Below are positions 6,113-12,528 of a DNA stretch of 12,528 nucleotides, one piece after another. Location: the NCBI GenBank assembly GCA_026394435.1, contig JAPKYG010000168.1, positions 1-12,528 of the forward strand, in the 5' to 3' direction. Below the pieces are notes generated by a model. It worked only from the letters and a program-made list of their open reading frames with translations, had not been told where the DNA came from and did no database searches. How positions within the stretch are numbered: position 1 is the stretch's first letter; each line of letters begins with the position of its first letter. The position numbers and the translations under genes are program-made. The stretch comes from Methanobacteriota archaeon (GTDB lineage: Archaea > Thermoplasmatota > E2 > DHVEG-1).

Positions 6113-7153
6113 ATGAAAACAGATAAAAAAGTTGTAACATTTGGCGAAGTTATGATGCGGCTGATGCCTCCTGGTTTCCTAAGATTTGTCCAAACACGGT
6201 CTTTTGATGTGATCTATGCTGGAGCAGAGGCAAATGTTGCAGTAGCATTAGCAAATCTTAATGTACCAGTGGATTTTGTAACATGTCTCCCAGAGAATGA
6301 TTTAGGAGATGCCTGTATAAACTATGTTCGTCAGTTTGGTGTCAATGTAAATAATATAATTCGCACACAGGATAGACTAGGGATTTATTTTGTGGAAACC
6401 GGAGCGGTTCATAGAGGTAATAAAGTGATTTATGATCGGGCAAACTCAGCATTTGCAAATGTTAAACCAAAAACCTTTGATTGGTCAAAGATTTTCACTG
6501 ACACAGAGTGGTTCCACTGGACAGGGATAACACCTGCTGTTAGCGAGAGTGCTGCTGAAGCATGTATTGAGGCTGTTAAAAAAGCAAAAGAAAAAGGGCT
6601 TACTGTTTCTTGTGATTTGAACTATCGTGGTAAACTCTGGAAATGGGGTGAAACCCCCGAAAAAGTCATGTCAGGATTGTTGAAATATGTTGATGTTTTA
6701 ATATGTAACGAAGAAGACGCAGAAAAAATCTTTGGGATTAAAGCACCTGGTGTCGATGTTACCAAGGGCGAGATAGAAGCAGATAGATATCGTTTTGTAA
6801 CAGAAAAATTAAAGGAGCGTTTCCCAAATCTTCAATTAATTGCGATTACCCTTAGACAAAGCATTAGTGCAAATCATAACAAATGGTCAGGTGTTTTATA
6901 CGATGGGAAAAAACTCTACGTCGGCCCAAACTATGATATCACGCATATTGTTGATCGAGTTGGTGCTGGTGATGTTTTTGCCGCGGGTTTAATATATATG
7001 CTTCTGCATAATGACGATAAACAAAAGACTTTAGATTTCGCGATTGCAATTTCTTGTCTTAAACATACCTTGTATGGGGATTCATGTGTGATTAAAATTG
7101 ATGAAGTAGAAAAACTTATGAAAGGATTGACCACTGGTCGAATTTCAAGGTGA
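6113..7153 (+). CDS. kdgK: PfkB-family sugar kinase, probable 2-keto-3-deoxygluconate (KDG) kinase
   Basis: 346 residues of the ribokinase/PfkB fold. The N-terminal FGEVMMRL (10-17) and GAEANVAVALANL (37-49) form the sugar-binding face. CDLNYRGKLW (167-176) is the counterpart of the D-x-N-x-R-x-x-L-W segment characteristic of KDG kinases. VDRVGAGDVFAAG (280-292) is the PfkB signature holding the catalytic Asp (D287) and the anion hole. The reaction would be KDG + ATP to KDPG, or the galactose epimer if promiscuous as in several archaea. The immediate neighbour is a KDPG aldolase, which strongly supports this substrate over ribose, fructose or other PfkB substrates. The gene is the first of a three-gene operon from a leaderless promoter. 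Its stop codon overlaps the ribosome site of the aldolase gene. Confidence 0.9.
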   Translation: MKTDKKVVTFGEVMMRLMPPGFLRFVQTRSFDVIYAGAEANVAVALANLNVPVDFVTCLPENDLGDACINYVRQFGVNVNNIIRTQDRLGIYFVETGAVHRGNKVIYDRANSAFANVKPKTFDWSKIFTDTEWFHWTGITPAVSESAAEACIEAVKKAKEKGLTVSCDLNYRGKLWKWGETPEKVMSGLLKYVDVLICNEEDAEKIFGIKAPGVDVTKGEIEADRYRFVTEKLKERFPNLQLIAITLRQSISANHNKWSGVLYDGKKLYVGPNYDITHIVDRVGAGDVFAAGLIYMLLHNDDKQKTLDFAIAISCLKHTLYGDSCVIKIDEVEKLMKGLTTGRISR

Positions 7154-7160
7154 TAAAATT

Positions 7161-7838
7161 ATGCCAAGGTTCTTAAAACATGAGGTTGTTGGAAAAATAT
7201 TAGATATTGGTTTACTCCCAGTGTTTTATAATGATGATGCCAAAGTAGCAAAAAGGATTGTTCAAGCTTGTGCAGATGGTGGAGCCATGGTTATTGAGTT
7301 TACTAACCGTGGGGATTTCGCATACGAGGTTTTCAGTGAACTATCTAAGTGGAGCCAAAAAGAAGTACCAGATGTTATTCTAGGTGCTGGTACTATAATT
7401 GAGCCTGCGACAGCAGGAATATATATTAACAGTGGAGCTAACTTCATCGTCGGCCCTGTTTTCAACCCAGATGTAGCCAAAATTTGTAACCGCCGGAAAG
7501 TACCATACATCCCTGGTTGCATGACACCATCTGAGATATCACATGCTGAAGAAACAGGTGTAGACATAGTGAAGGTATTCCCGGGAAAAACAGTTGGGCC
7601 CTCTTTTATAAAAGCCGTGCTTGGTCCATGTCCTTGGTCTAAACTGATGCCATCAGGAGGAGTTGAAATAACACAGGAGAACATCTCAGGTTGGATCAAA
7701 TCAGGATCAGCGGCATTAAATATTGGTTCAAATTTAATTAAAAAAGATTTAGTGAAAGCTGGCGATTTTAATAGTATAAAAAAGCTTGTTAAACAATGTA
7801 TGGAGTGGATAAAAGAAGAGAGAGGAGCATCTCACTGA
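7161..7838 (+). CDS. eda: 2-keto-3-deoxy-6-phosphogluconate (KDPG) aldolase, class I
   Basis: 225 residues. It carries the known active-site set with the same spacing as E. coli Eda: E46 and R50 (in IEFTNR; E45/R49 in Eda), T78 (in LGAGT; T73), and the Schiff-base lysine K138 in VKVFPGK (K133). The phosphate-binding PSGGV (164-168) follows near the end. It splits KDPG into pyruvate and glyceraldehyde-3-phosphate; a 4-hydroxy-2-oxoglutarate aldolase side activity is common in the family. AAGGTGAT at 7147-7154 overlaps the kdgK stop codon, so translation is probably coupled. This is the bacterial-type (Eda) aldolase rather than the unrelated KDG aldolase of the DHDPS superfamily used by Sulfolobus, which suggests a semi-phosphorylative Entner-Doudoroff lower branch. 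The gene for the dehydratase that makes KDG is not in the window. Confidence 0.93.
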   Translation: MPRFLKHEVVGKILDIGLLPVFYNDDAKVAKRIVQACADGGAMVIEFTNRGDFAYEVFSELSKWSQKEVPDVILGAGTIIEPATAGIYINSGANFIVGPVFNPDVAKICNRRKVPYIPGCMTPSEISHAEETGVDIVKVFPGKTVGPSFIKAVLGPCPWSKLMPSGGVEITQENISGWIKSGSAALNIGSNLIKKDLVKAGDFNSIKKLVKQCMEWIKEERGASH

Positions 7839-7904
7839 AACAATACTACTATTACTTGGCATAGCAAAGGTCTTTTATCTGATAAAACATAGGGGGAGAA
7901 ATAC

Positions 7905-9830
7905 ATGCATCTTCGGATAAAGAATGATTGGTTTGTTGATGAGTACGGTCGGCGTGTTCTTCTTCGTGGGGTTAATTTTACGGCGTCTTCGAAATTACCT
8001 GTTACGCCCAATAGTGCTACGCATATAAAAACCGATTTTATGGATCATAAGGATGTCTCTTTCATTGGTCATCCTATCCCGTTGAAAGAAGCAGAGGAGC
8101 ATTTTACTAGATTGAAACACTGGGGTTTTAATTGCCTACGGTTTTTAATCACTTGGGAGGCAATAGAACATAGAGGTCCGAAGAACTATGACACTGAGTT
8201 TCTTGATTATATTGAGGAAGTATTAAAGATTGCGGGGGAAAAAAAATTTTATGTGTTTATCGATCCGCATCAGGATTGTTGGAGTCGGATGACTGGTGGT
8301 GATGGGGCTCCTGGGTGGACGTTTGAAAAAGTTGGTTTAGATTTCACAAAGTTTCATGGTGCAGGTGCAGCCTGGGTCATGCAGTATCGTTATGATCCTA
8401 AAGATCCTAAAGCATATCCTCCGATGTTTTGGTCTCAGAGTAGAAGTCAATTTGGATGCGCAACGATGTTTACGTTATTTTTCGGGGGACGTGATTTTGC
8501 GCCTTCATGTATGATTGAGGGGAAAAATGTGCAGGAGTATTTACAATCCCATTATATTCATGCGTTTACACAAGTCGCGAATCGTACGAAAGATATGAAC
8601 CATGTTCTTGGGTTTGATTCTCTGAATGAACCAACTGTTGGTTTCATTGGGTTGAAACTTGATGGATCAAATATTAATTTCAATGAAGTACTAGGATATA
8701 ATTTCACGCCTTTTACTGCAATGACTACTGGGTCAGGGTATTCCCAAAAAGTACCCTATAAAAAAATAACGCCCTTTGGACTGAAAGAGACTCGTCGTGA
8801 GGAAATAAATCCAAAGAAAGTTTCCTGTTGGCTCAAAGGACGCAAGGATATCTGGAAACACCATGGTGTTTGGGGGCTTGGTGATAAAGGAGAACCTATG
8901 AGTTTAGAGAATGATTATTTTGTTGAGAGAAACGGGGAAAAAATAAATTATTTCAGGGATTATTTATCTTCTTTTATCTGTAAATTTGCTAAAGAACTTC
9001 GAAGAATAAACCCTGATACAATAGTTTTTTATGAGGGACCTGCTGAGGCTATCCTAAAAGGTGAGGACGTAGAGTTCGTGTTACCAGACAATATGGTGAA
9101 TGCCCCTCATTGGTATGATTTTATGACGGTAGGTCTTGGTCGTTTTATGTGGATGCTTAACTATGATTATAACAAAGGTAAACTTTTGTTTGGTGGTAAT
9201 GCTGTTCATCAATCGTTTATTTCTCAGATGGCTGCTCTGAAATCAATGGCACGCAAATTTTCTGGTGGTAGCCCTACGATTATTGGTGAATTTGGTTTAC
9301 GATATGATATCTATAAAAAAAGAGCATTCAAAGAATGTAAGAGTAACCTAGAAAACGCTTGGAAGATTCATTGTAAGGCGTTATCTTGGTATTATGATGC
9401 CCTTGATGCAAGCTTGTTGAGTTCATGTCAGTGGAACTATAACCCAGAGAATGATAATTTATGGGGTGATCAATGGAATATTGAGGATTTCTCCATTTTT
9501 TCACGTAATCAACAAACGAGGGATTGGAAAAAAGATATAGATTCTGGTGGAAGAGCACTTCAAGGTTTTTGTCGTCCTCATTTCATTTCTGTTGCAGGTA
9601 CACCCTTAAAAATGATGTTTAATATGAAAAAGGGAACATTTTTCTTTGCCTTTGATGGAGACACATCAATCAAAGCTCCGACGATGATTTATGTGCCAAA
9701 AATCCAGTATCCTAAAGGATACCATGTTGAGATATCTGAAGGAACGGTAGAAAAAAATGAGAAAACTCAACTTGTGGCAATGACCATTCATCAAAATGGT
9801 GTGCACAACGTACGTATTAAGAGAAAATAA
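7905..9830 (+). CDS. Glycoside hydrolase family 5, GH5_12-like (beta-glucosylceramidase / steryl-beta-glucosidase type)
   Basis: 641 residues: a TIM barrel (about 1-540) followed by a beta-sandwich (about 555-641) like the C-terminal domain of endoglycosylceramidase-type GH5. The acid/base Glu is E242 (SLNEP) and the nucleophile E462 (IIGEFG). Substrate-side residues include H402 and Y404 (APHWYD) and W510 (CQWNY). The segment DPHQDCWSRMTGGDGAPGW (120-138) closely recalls the D-P-H-Q-D-x-W-S-R-x-[ST]-G-G-x-G-A-P-G-W block of fungal GH5_12 enzymes, which hydrolyse glucosylceramide and steryl glucosides. No signal peptide or membrane anchor is visible, so it acts in the cytosol on imported or endogenous glucosides. 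The exact aglycone is unknown; a simple beta-glucosidase role is possible. AGGGGGAG at 7891-7898 precedes the ATG. It is the third gene after kdgK and eda with a 66-base gap, so an extra internal promoter cannot be excluded. Its stop codon directly abuts the convergent gene's stop. Confidence 0.85.
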   Translation: MHLRIKNDWFVDEYGRRVLLRGVNFTASSKLPVTPNSATHIKTDFMDHKDVSFIGHPIPLKEAEEHFTRLKHWGFNCLRFLITWEAIEHRGPKNYDTEFLDYIEEVLKIAGEKKFYVFIDPHQDCWSRMTGGDGAPGWTFEKVGLDFTKFHGAGAAWVMQYRYDPKDPKAYPPMFWSQSRSQFGCATMFTLFFGGRDFAPSCMIEGKNVQEYLQSHYIHAFTQVANRTKDMNHVLGFDSLNEPTVGFIGLKLDGSNINFNEVLGYNFTPFTAMTTGSGYSQKVPYKKITPFGLKETRREEINPKKVSCWLKGRKDIWKHHGVWGLGDKGEPMSLENDYFVERNGEKINYFRDYLSSFICKFAKELRRINPDTIVFYEGPAEAILKGEDVEFVLPDNMVNAPHWYDFMTVGLGRFMWMLNYDYNKGKLLFGGNAVHQSFISQMAALKSMARKFSGGSPTIIGEFGLRYDIYKKRAFKECKSNLENAWKIHCKALSWYYDALDASLLSSCQWNYNPENDNLWGDQWNIEDFSIFSRNQQTRDWKKDIDSGGRALQGFCRPHFISVAGTPLKMMFNMKKGTFFFAFDGDTSIKAPTMIYVPKIQYPKGYHVEISEGTVEKNEKTQLVAMTIHQNGVHNVRIKRK

Positions 9831-10856
9831 CTATTTGTTCACTGTTACGACTTTCCCTGTTTTCACAGATTTATATGCAAGTAAAGCTATTTGTAATGCT
9901 GCTCTACCGTCTTCTCCACTTACTTTTGGTTGTTTATCATGGATTACGCAGTCAACGAAATGTTCAACTTCGTTTCTAAATGATATCTCATAGTAGCCGG
10001 GGAATGGTGCATGTTCAACCTCAGGTTTCACCCATCCCTCTGTTTCAAAATCAGGTTGCTGTGAACAATACATTAATGGTGGTTCCCACATGTGATCCTC
10101 GATAATTGTTCCTTTGGTGCCATAAAGTTCAAGTCGGTTGGTTGGTTCACTTATTGCACAGCAAGTAAGGTCTACCTCCCCGAGTGCACCGTTTTTGAAT
10201 TTAAGGGCTATCACTGCGGTATCATCGTTATCAGTTTCTAGTTCACATGCTAGTTTTTCTGCGAAAGCAAACACGCTTTTTACGTCTCCCATGATCCATC
10301 TGAGAACAAAAAACCGATGTACTCCCATATCAAGGAGTGTTCCTAATGCTGCGGATGATGTTTTCCAGCTATGTTCAACTGGTACGTCACCAACGATTTC
10401 GTAGGCTTTCGCAAGGAACACACGACCTAGTCTTCCTTTGTCAACCATTTCTTTTGCAAGCATATGCGCTGGGATAAACGCGTGATTCTCTGCAACCATG
10501 AGTTTCACCCCTGCCTTTTTCGCAGCGTTAATCATGTCATCAGCGTCTTTAAGTGTTGTCGCAATAGGTTTCTCCACCAGTACATGTTTCCCTGCCTCAG
10601 CTGCTTCGATAGCTGCTTTGGCATGAAGATGATGAGGTAGGCAGATGTCAATAATATCAATATCTTTCCGACGAAGAACATCATGGTAACTTGTAATTGC
10701 ATCAGACCCGTATATCAGAGCGTTTGATTCAACACATCCTTTATCTTTATCGCAGAGAGCTACTACTCTTGCTTTATCACGTATTGCATTATAGGATTCC
10801 GCATGAAGTAACCCTGCAGAACCTAAACCGATTACGCCTACCCCAAGTTTCCGCAA
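9831..10856 (-). CDS. Gfo/Idh/MocA family NAD(P)-dependent sugar/polyol dehydrogenase (paralogue 2)
   Basis: 341 residues. The cofactor loop is GVIGLGSAG (7-15), the catalytic EKP is at 95-97, and LLDMGVHRF (174-182) carries the active-site H180. It shares architecture and most signature segments with the protein at 1690-2718: CLPHHLHAK versus CIPHHLHSK, VEKPIATT in both, and a C-terminal PGY with FRNEV. A shared origin by duplication or repeated acquisition is clear, but only about half the residues match, so substrates may differ. The start must be TTG: reading upstream in frame gives AGT, TAG and TGA, and AAGGTGAT (10862-10869) lies five bases before the TTG. It follows the M24 gene by 52 bases on the same strand. 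AT-rich TTTAAAG at about 10882-10888 could give it its own promoter. The stop codon touches that of the GH5 gene, leaving no spacer. Confidence 0.9.
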   Translation of the reverse strand: MRKLGVGVIGLGSAGLLHAESYNAIRDKARVVALCDKDKGCVESNALIYGSDAITSYHDVLRRKDIDIIDICLPHHLHAKAAIEAAEAGKHVLVEKPIATTLKDADDMINAAKKAGVKLMVAENHAFIPAHMLAKEMVDKGRLGRVFLAKAYEIVGDVPVEHSWKTSSAALGTLLDMGVHRFFVLRWIMGDVKSVFAFAEKLACELETDNDDTAVIALKFKNGALGEVDLTCCAISEPTNRLELYGTKGTIIEDHMWEPPLMYCSQQPDFETEGWVKPEVEHAPFPGYYEISFRNEVEHFVDCVIHDKQPKVSGEDGRAALQIALLAYKSVKTGKVVTVNK

Positions 10857-10861
10857 ACTCT

Positions 10862-10869
10862 ATCACCTT
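10862..10869 (-). promoter_or_regulatory. Shine-Dalgarno site deciding a TTG start
   Basis: On the minus strand AAGGTGAT pairs with the AUCACCUCC end of 16S rRNA and is spaced five bases from TTG 10856. In-frame TAG and TGA codons lie immediately upstream of that TTG, so no longer protein is possible and no in-frame ATG is available near the conserved N-terminal strand. Confidence 0.7.
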
Positions 10870-10908
10870 TAGCTTATAATCTTTAAACTCATATTTAGAG
10901 GCTTCTTA

Positions 10909-12033
10909 TTATTTTACAAGCAGTGTTTGATCAAGTGTTGATATCCTTTCACATTTATTTTTTGTAACAAGATACGTGTCTTCCATGCCAATCAGGCGGT
11001 TGTTATATGGTTCATAGGGAACCCAAAACTCTAGATCAAAAACCATCCCTGGTTCAAACATTTTATCGGCTGAGTGTAAGGGATCAAAAAGATGGATTTC
11101 TTCGCATCGCAGACCGAGACTATGACAGGTAGGAAAAATAGGTACTTCCTCACCTTTTTTTTCAAATGCTTCTTGTGCTATATTAAGGATATTCATGGTA
11201 GGAACACCTGGTTTGATAGCATCGATACATTGCCGTTGTACATCTACGATTTCACGAATAAATTTCTCTACATCAGAGGGGATTTTACCAAGAACTGCAT
11301 GTCGACTAACATCAGAAGTATAGCCTTTGTAGATTGCCCCGATATCAAACCTGGTCATCTCGTTTTTCTTCATCTTTACTCCTGTACCAGGCGCCTCTGG
11401 GTCGCTCGCACCAAGACTCATTGTTATATGATCCCAACCAGATGCACCCTCATTTACAATAGTGTTTTTTGCGATTTTTAACATATCGATATCAGATATT
11501 CCTTCTTTGAGTTCATGAAACATCGCAAGAATGGTTTTTTCAGCAATATGTGTTGATTTTTTAATACGATCTATTTCCTCAGGGTTTTTAACTAGTCTAC
11601 ATTCCAAAAAGATATCATCCGCTGTTTCAAATTTCGCATTGGGAAACGCTTTTTTTAATGCTTCATATTGATAAATAGGCATAATGCTTTCTACGGCTAT
11701 TGTTGGCTTTTGTATCCCTGTTTCCTGAAGGATATTGACGAGTGCTTCTACTGCATCGTCTTTTGCCATAACCCCTCGGAAATCTTTTATCCAGGTTAAC
11801 TCCGGGTCAAATATCATCCATGTGATTACGCTTTCCTCGCCATCCTGACGTACAACAACTATCGTGGGTGTCAGATTAGATAAAGAAAACAAGATGGGGT
11901 TATTCTCAGAGTGCCTGGTTGGCAACCCTGATGTATAAAAGATGTTCTCAGGTGATGATGCGATTACAAAATCAAAACCCTTTGCTTTCATTTTTTCTGA
12001 AAACCTTTTTTTATTAAAACCAATTGGTTGCAT
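10909..12033 (-). CDS. M24-family metallopeptidase-like enzyme (Xaa-Pro peptidase / creatinase fold)
   Basis: 374 residues. An N-terminal creatinase-like domain (about 5-150) precedes a pita-bread catalytic domain (about 155-370). The five expected metal ligands appear to be D230 (RFDIG), D241 (TSDVSR), H304 (CHSLGL), E335 (DLEFW) and E351 (MEDTYLVT), so a dinuclear metal site is probably intact. The canonical G-H-G-[IV]-G around the His ligand is changed to T-C-H-S-L-G. Members cleave Xaa-Pro dipeptides, but the fold also covers creatinase and ectoine hydrolase (DoeA), so a non-peptide amide substrate is possible. The ATG at 12033 is where the upstream TATA box predicts transcription to begin, with no ribosome site, so this gene is probably leaderless. 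The second Gfo/Idh/MocA gene follows 52 bases downstream. A direct metabolic link to the sugar genes is not evident. Confidence 0.87.
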   Translation of the reverse strand: MQPIGFNKKRFSEKMKAKGFDFVIASSPENIFYTSGLPTRHSENNPILFSLSNLTPTIVVVRQDGEESVITWMIFDPELTWIKDFRGVMAKDDAVEALVNILQETGIQKPTIAVESIMPIYQYEALKKAFPNAKFETADDIFLECRLVKNPEEIDRIKKSTHIAEKTILAMFHELKEGISDIDMLKIAKNTIVNEGASGWDHITMSLGASDPEAPGTGVKMKKNEMTRFDIGAIYKGYTSDVSRHAVLGKIPSDVEKFIREIVDVQRQCIDAIKPGVPTMNILNIAQEAFEKKGEEVPIFPTCHSLGLRCEEIHLFDPLHSADKMFEPGMVFDLEFWVPYEPYNNRLIGMEDTYLVTKNKCERISTLDQTLLVK

Positions 12034-12054
12034 AGTTTTTTGATAGATTTTCTC

Positions 12055-12063
12055 TATTTAAAT
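12055..12063 (-). promoter_or_regulatory. TATA box for the M24 gene
   Basis: ATTTAAATA on the minus strand is centred 26 bases before the A of ATG 12033, the textbook archaeal distance. It is preceded on that strand by a run of A that may include the BRE. This predicts a leaderless transcript. Confidence 0.55.
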
Positions 12064-12093
12064 TTTTTTTAAAAAACCATAAGAACACCAGAA

Positions 12094-12101
12094 CATATAA
12101 T
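12094..12101 (+). promoter_or_regulatory. TATA box for the deacetylase gene
   Basis: CATATAAT is centred about 27 bases before ATG 12125 and predicts a start within two or three bases of that codon. No Shine-Dalgarno site is present. Together with the M24 promoter this packs two divergent leaderless promoters into a 91-base gap. Confidence 0.5.
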
Positions 12102-12124
12102 GTCTCCTATTTGAGGCTTTGATT

Positions 12125-12528
12125 ATGGGTAATCTATATGTATTGATTGGTTTTGATGTTGAACATGATGCTGAGCCTTTTTCAGATGCTTGTGAGGGTG
12201 TAAAAAAAGGGATACCTCCTATTCTTGATGTTTTAGATGAACTCGATATTCATTGTACGTTTAACATTCTTGCAAATATTATCGATGATAGCTTTGATGT
12301 ACTCAAGCAAATTAAAACACGTGGCCATGAAATAGGATGTCACTCCTATGATCATGAAGCTTTAGCGTTTCTCTCTGATGAGGAGATTCACTGGAGGGTT
12401 GAAAAAGCTACCCAGGTGATTCAAAAGAAGTTTGGAGAGCGCCCTATTACTTTTCGTGCTCCGTATTTGTTGGGTAATACTTTTTTGATAAAAACACTTG
12501 TTGAGTTTCATTATCTCTTAGACTCATC
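12125..12528 (+). CDS. NodB-type polysaccharide deacetylase, N-terminal part, cut by window end
   Basis: An open frame of 134 codons runs from ATG 12125 to the window end without a stop. Motif 1 is GFDVEHDAE, with the catalytic-base Asp and metal Asp spaced slightly differently from the common T-F-D-D. Motif 2 is GHEIGCHSYDHE, giving the H-[ST]-x-x-H metal pair. Motif 3 is TFRAPY, the R-x-P strand. These are the hallmarks of the carbohydrate esterase 4 / NodB fold, which removes N- or O-acetyl groups from polysaccharides or glycolipid sugars. There is no signal peptide, so this member acts in the cytoplasm, as enzymes of cell-surface glycan precursor synthesis do. It may start a neighbouring glycan-biosynthesis region outside the window. 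It is transcribed away from the catabolic genes. A PuuE-like allantoinase is a less likely alternative within the same fold. Confidence 0.82.
   Translation, partial: MGNLYVLIGFDVEHDAEPFSDACEGVKKGIPPILDVLDELDIHCTFNILANIIDDSFDVLKQIKTRGHEIGCHSYDHEALAFLSDEEIHWRVEKATQVIQKKFGERPITFRAPYLLGNTFLIKTLVEFHYLLDS

Noticed and set aside
5977..6114. N-terminal extension of the MFS transporter to ATG 6114
   Set aside because: It would run through the divergent promoter region and overlap the kdgK start codon; the added residues are not transporter-like.
7262..7699. 145-codon minus-strand frame inside the KDPG aldolase gene
   Set aside because: It is the antisense shadow of an aldolase with a complete active site.
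11092..11481. 129-codon plus-strand frame inside the M24 gene
   Set aside because: It is antisense to conserved metal-ligand segments and its Phe/Cys/Tyr-rich translation looks non-coding.
1..12528. CRISPR array, toxin-antitoxin, defence island, tRNA or rRNA
   Set aside because: No regular direct repeats, no small paired genes of that kind, and no conserved RNA gene segments were seen on either strand.

Overview
The window looks archaeal. Several genes have an archaeal-type TATA box 20-30 bases upstream and start at or within a few bases of the predicted transcript start (leaderless). Genes inside operons instead carry GGTGAT/GGAGG-type Shine-Dalgarno sites. The DNA is AT-rich (28-48% GC in hand-counted 60-base samples). 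No rRNA, tRNA or informational gene is present, so I cannot name the lineage.

Layout, left to right. (1) 1-120 is the C-terminal end of a DDE/integrase-type transposase, so an insertion sequence borders the locus. (2) 187-1577 (+) holds a BKACE-family beta-keto acid cleavage enzyme and an iron-sulfur-flavoprotein-like FMN reductase. (3) 1690-3454 (+) holds a Gfo/Idh/MocA dehydrogenase and a cyclase/kynurenine-formamidase-family hydrolase with altered metal ligands. (4) 3513-4673 (-) holds an SCP2 sterol-carrier-like protein followed by a short-chain dehydrogenase. (5) 4753-5976 (-) is an MFS transporter with a GPH/sugar-type signature. (6) 6113-9830 (+), divergent from the transporter, is a probable operon of KDG kinase, KDPG aldolase and a signal-less GH5 glycosidase resembling fungal GH5_12 glucosylceramidase/steryl-glucosidase. 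(7) 9831-12033 (-) is an M24 (Xaa-Pro peptidase/creatinase-like) enzyme followed by a second Gfo/Idh/MocA dehydrogenase, a close paralogue of the first. (8) 12125 to the window end (+) is a truncated NodB-type polysaccharide deacetylase.

How it may work together (inference): an MFS permease imports a glycoside, the cytosolic GH5 releases the sugar, and one or more NAD(P)-dependent dehydrogenases oxidise it. The lactone would be opened and dehydrated to 2-keto-3-deoxygluconate (KDG). KDG kinase and KDPG aldolase then give pyruvate and glyceraldehyde-3-phosphate, the lower half of the semi-phosphorylative Entner-Doudoroff route. A sugar-acid dehydratase is missing from the window and must lie elsewhere if this is right. 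An alternative is uronate/polyuronide catabolism, with the SDR acting as a KduD/DehR-type reductase feeding KDG.

The most unusual points are the GH5_12-like enzyme in an archaeal sugar-acid operon near an SCP2 lipid-binding protein, the paired dehydrogenase paralogues, and the non-canonical active-site motifs in the cyclase-family and BKACE-family proteins. I see no CRISPR array, RNA gene or recognisable defence system. No intergenic stretch exceeds about 140 bases.
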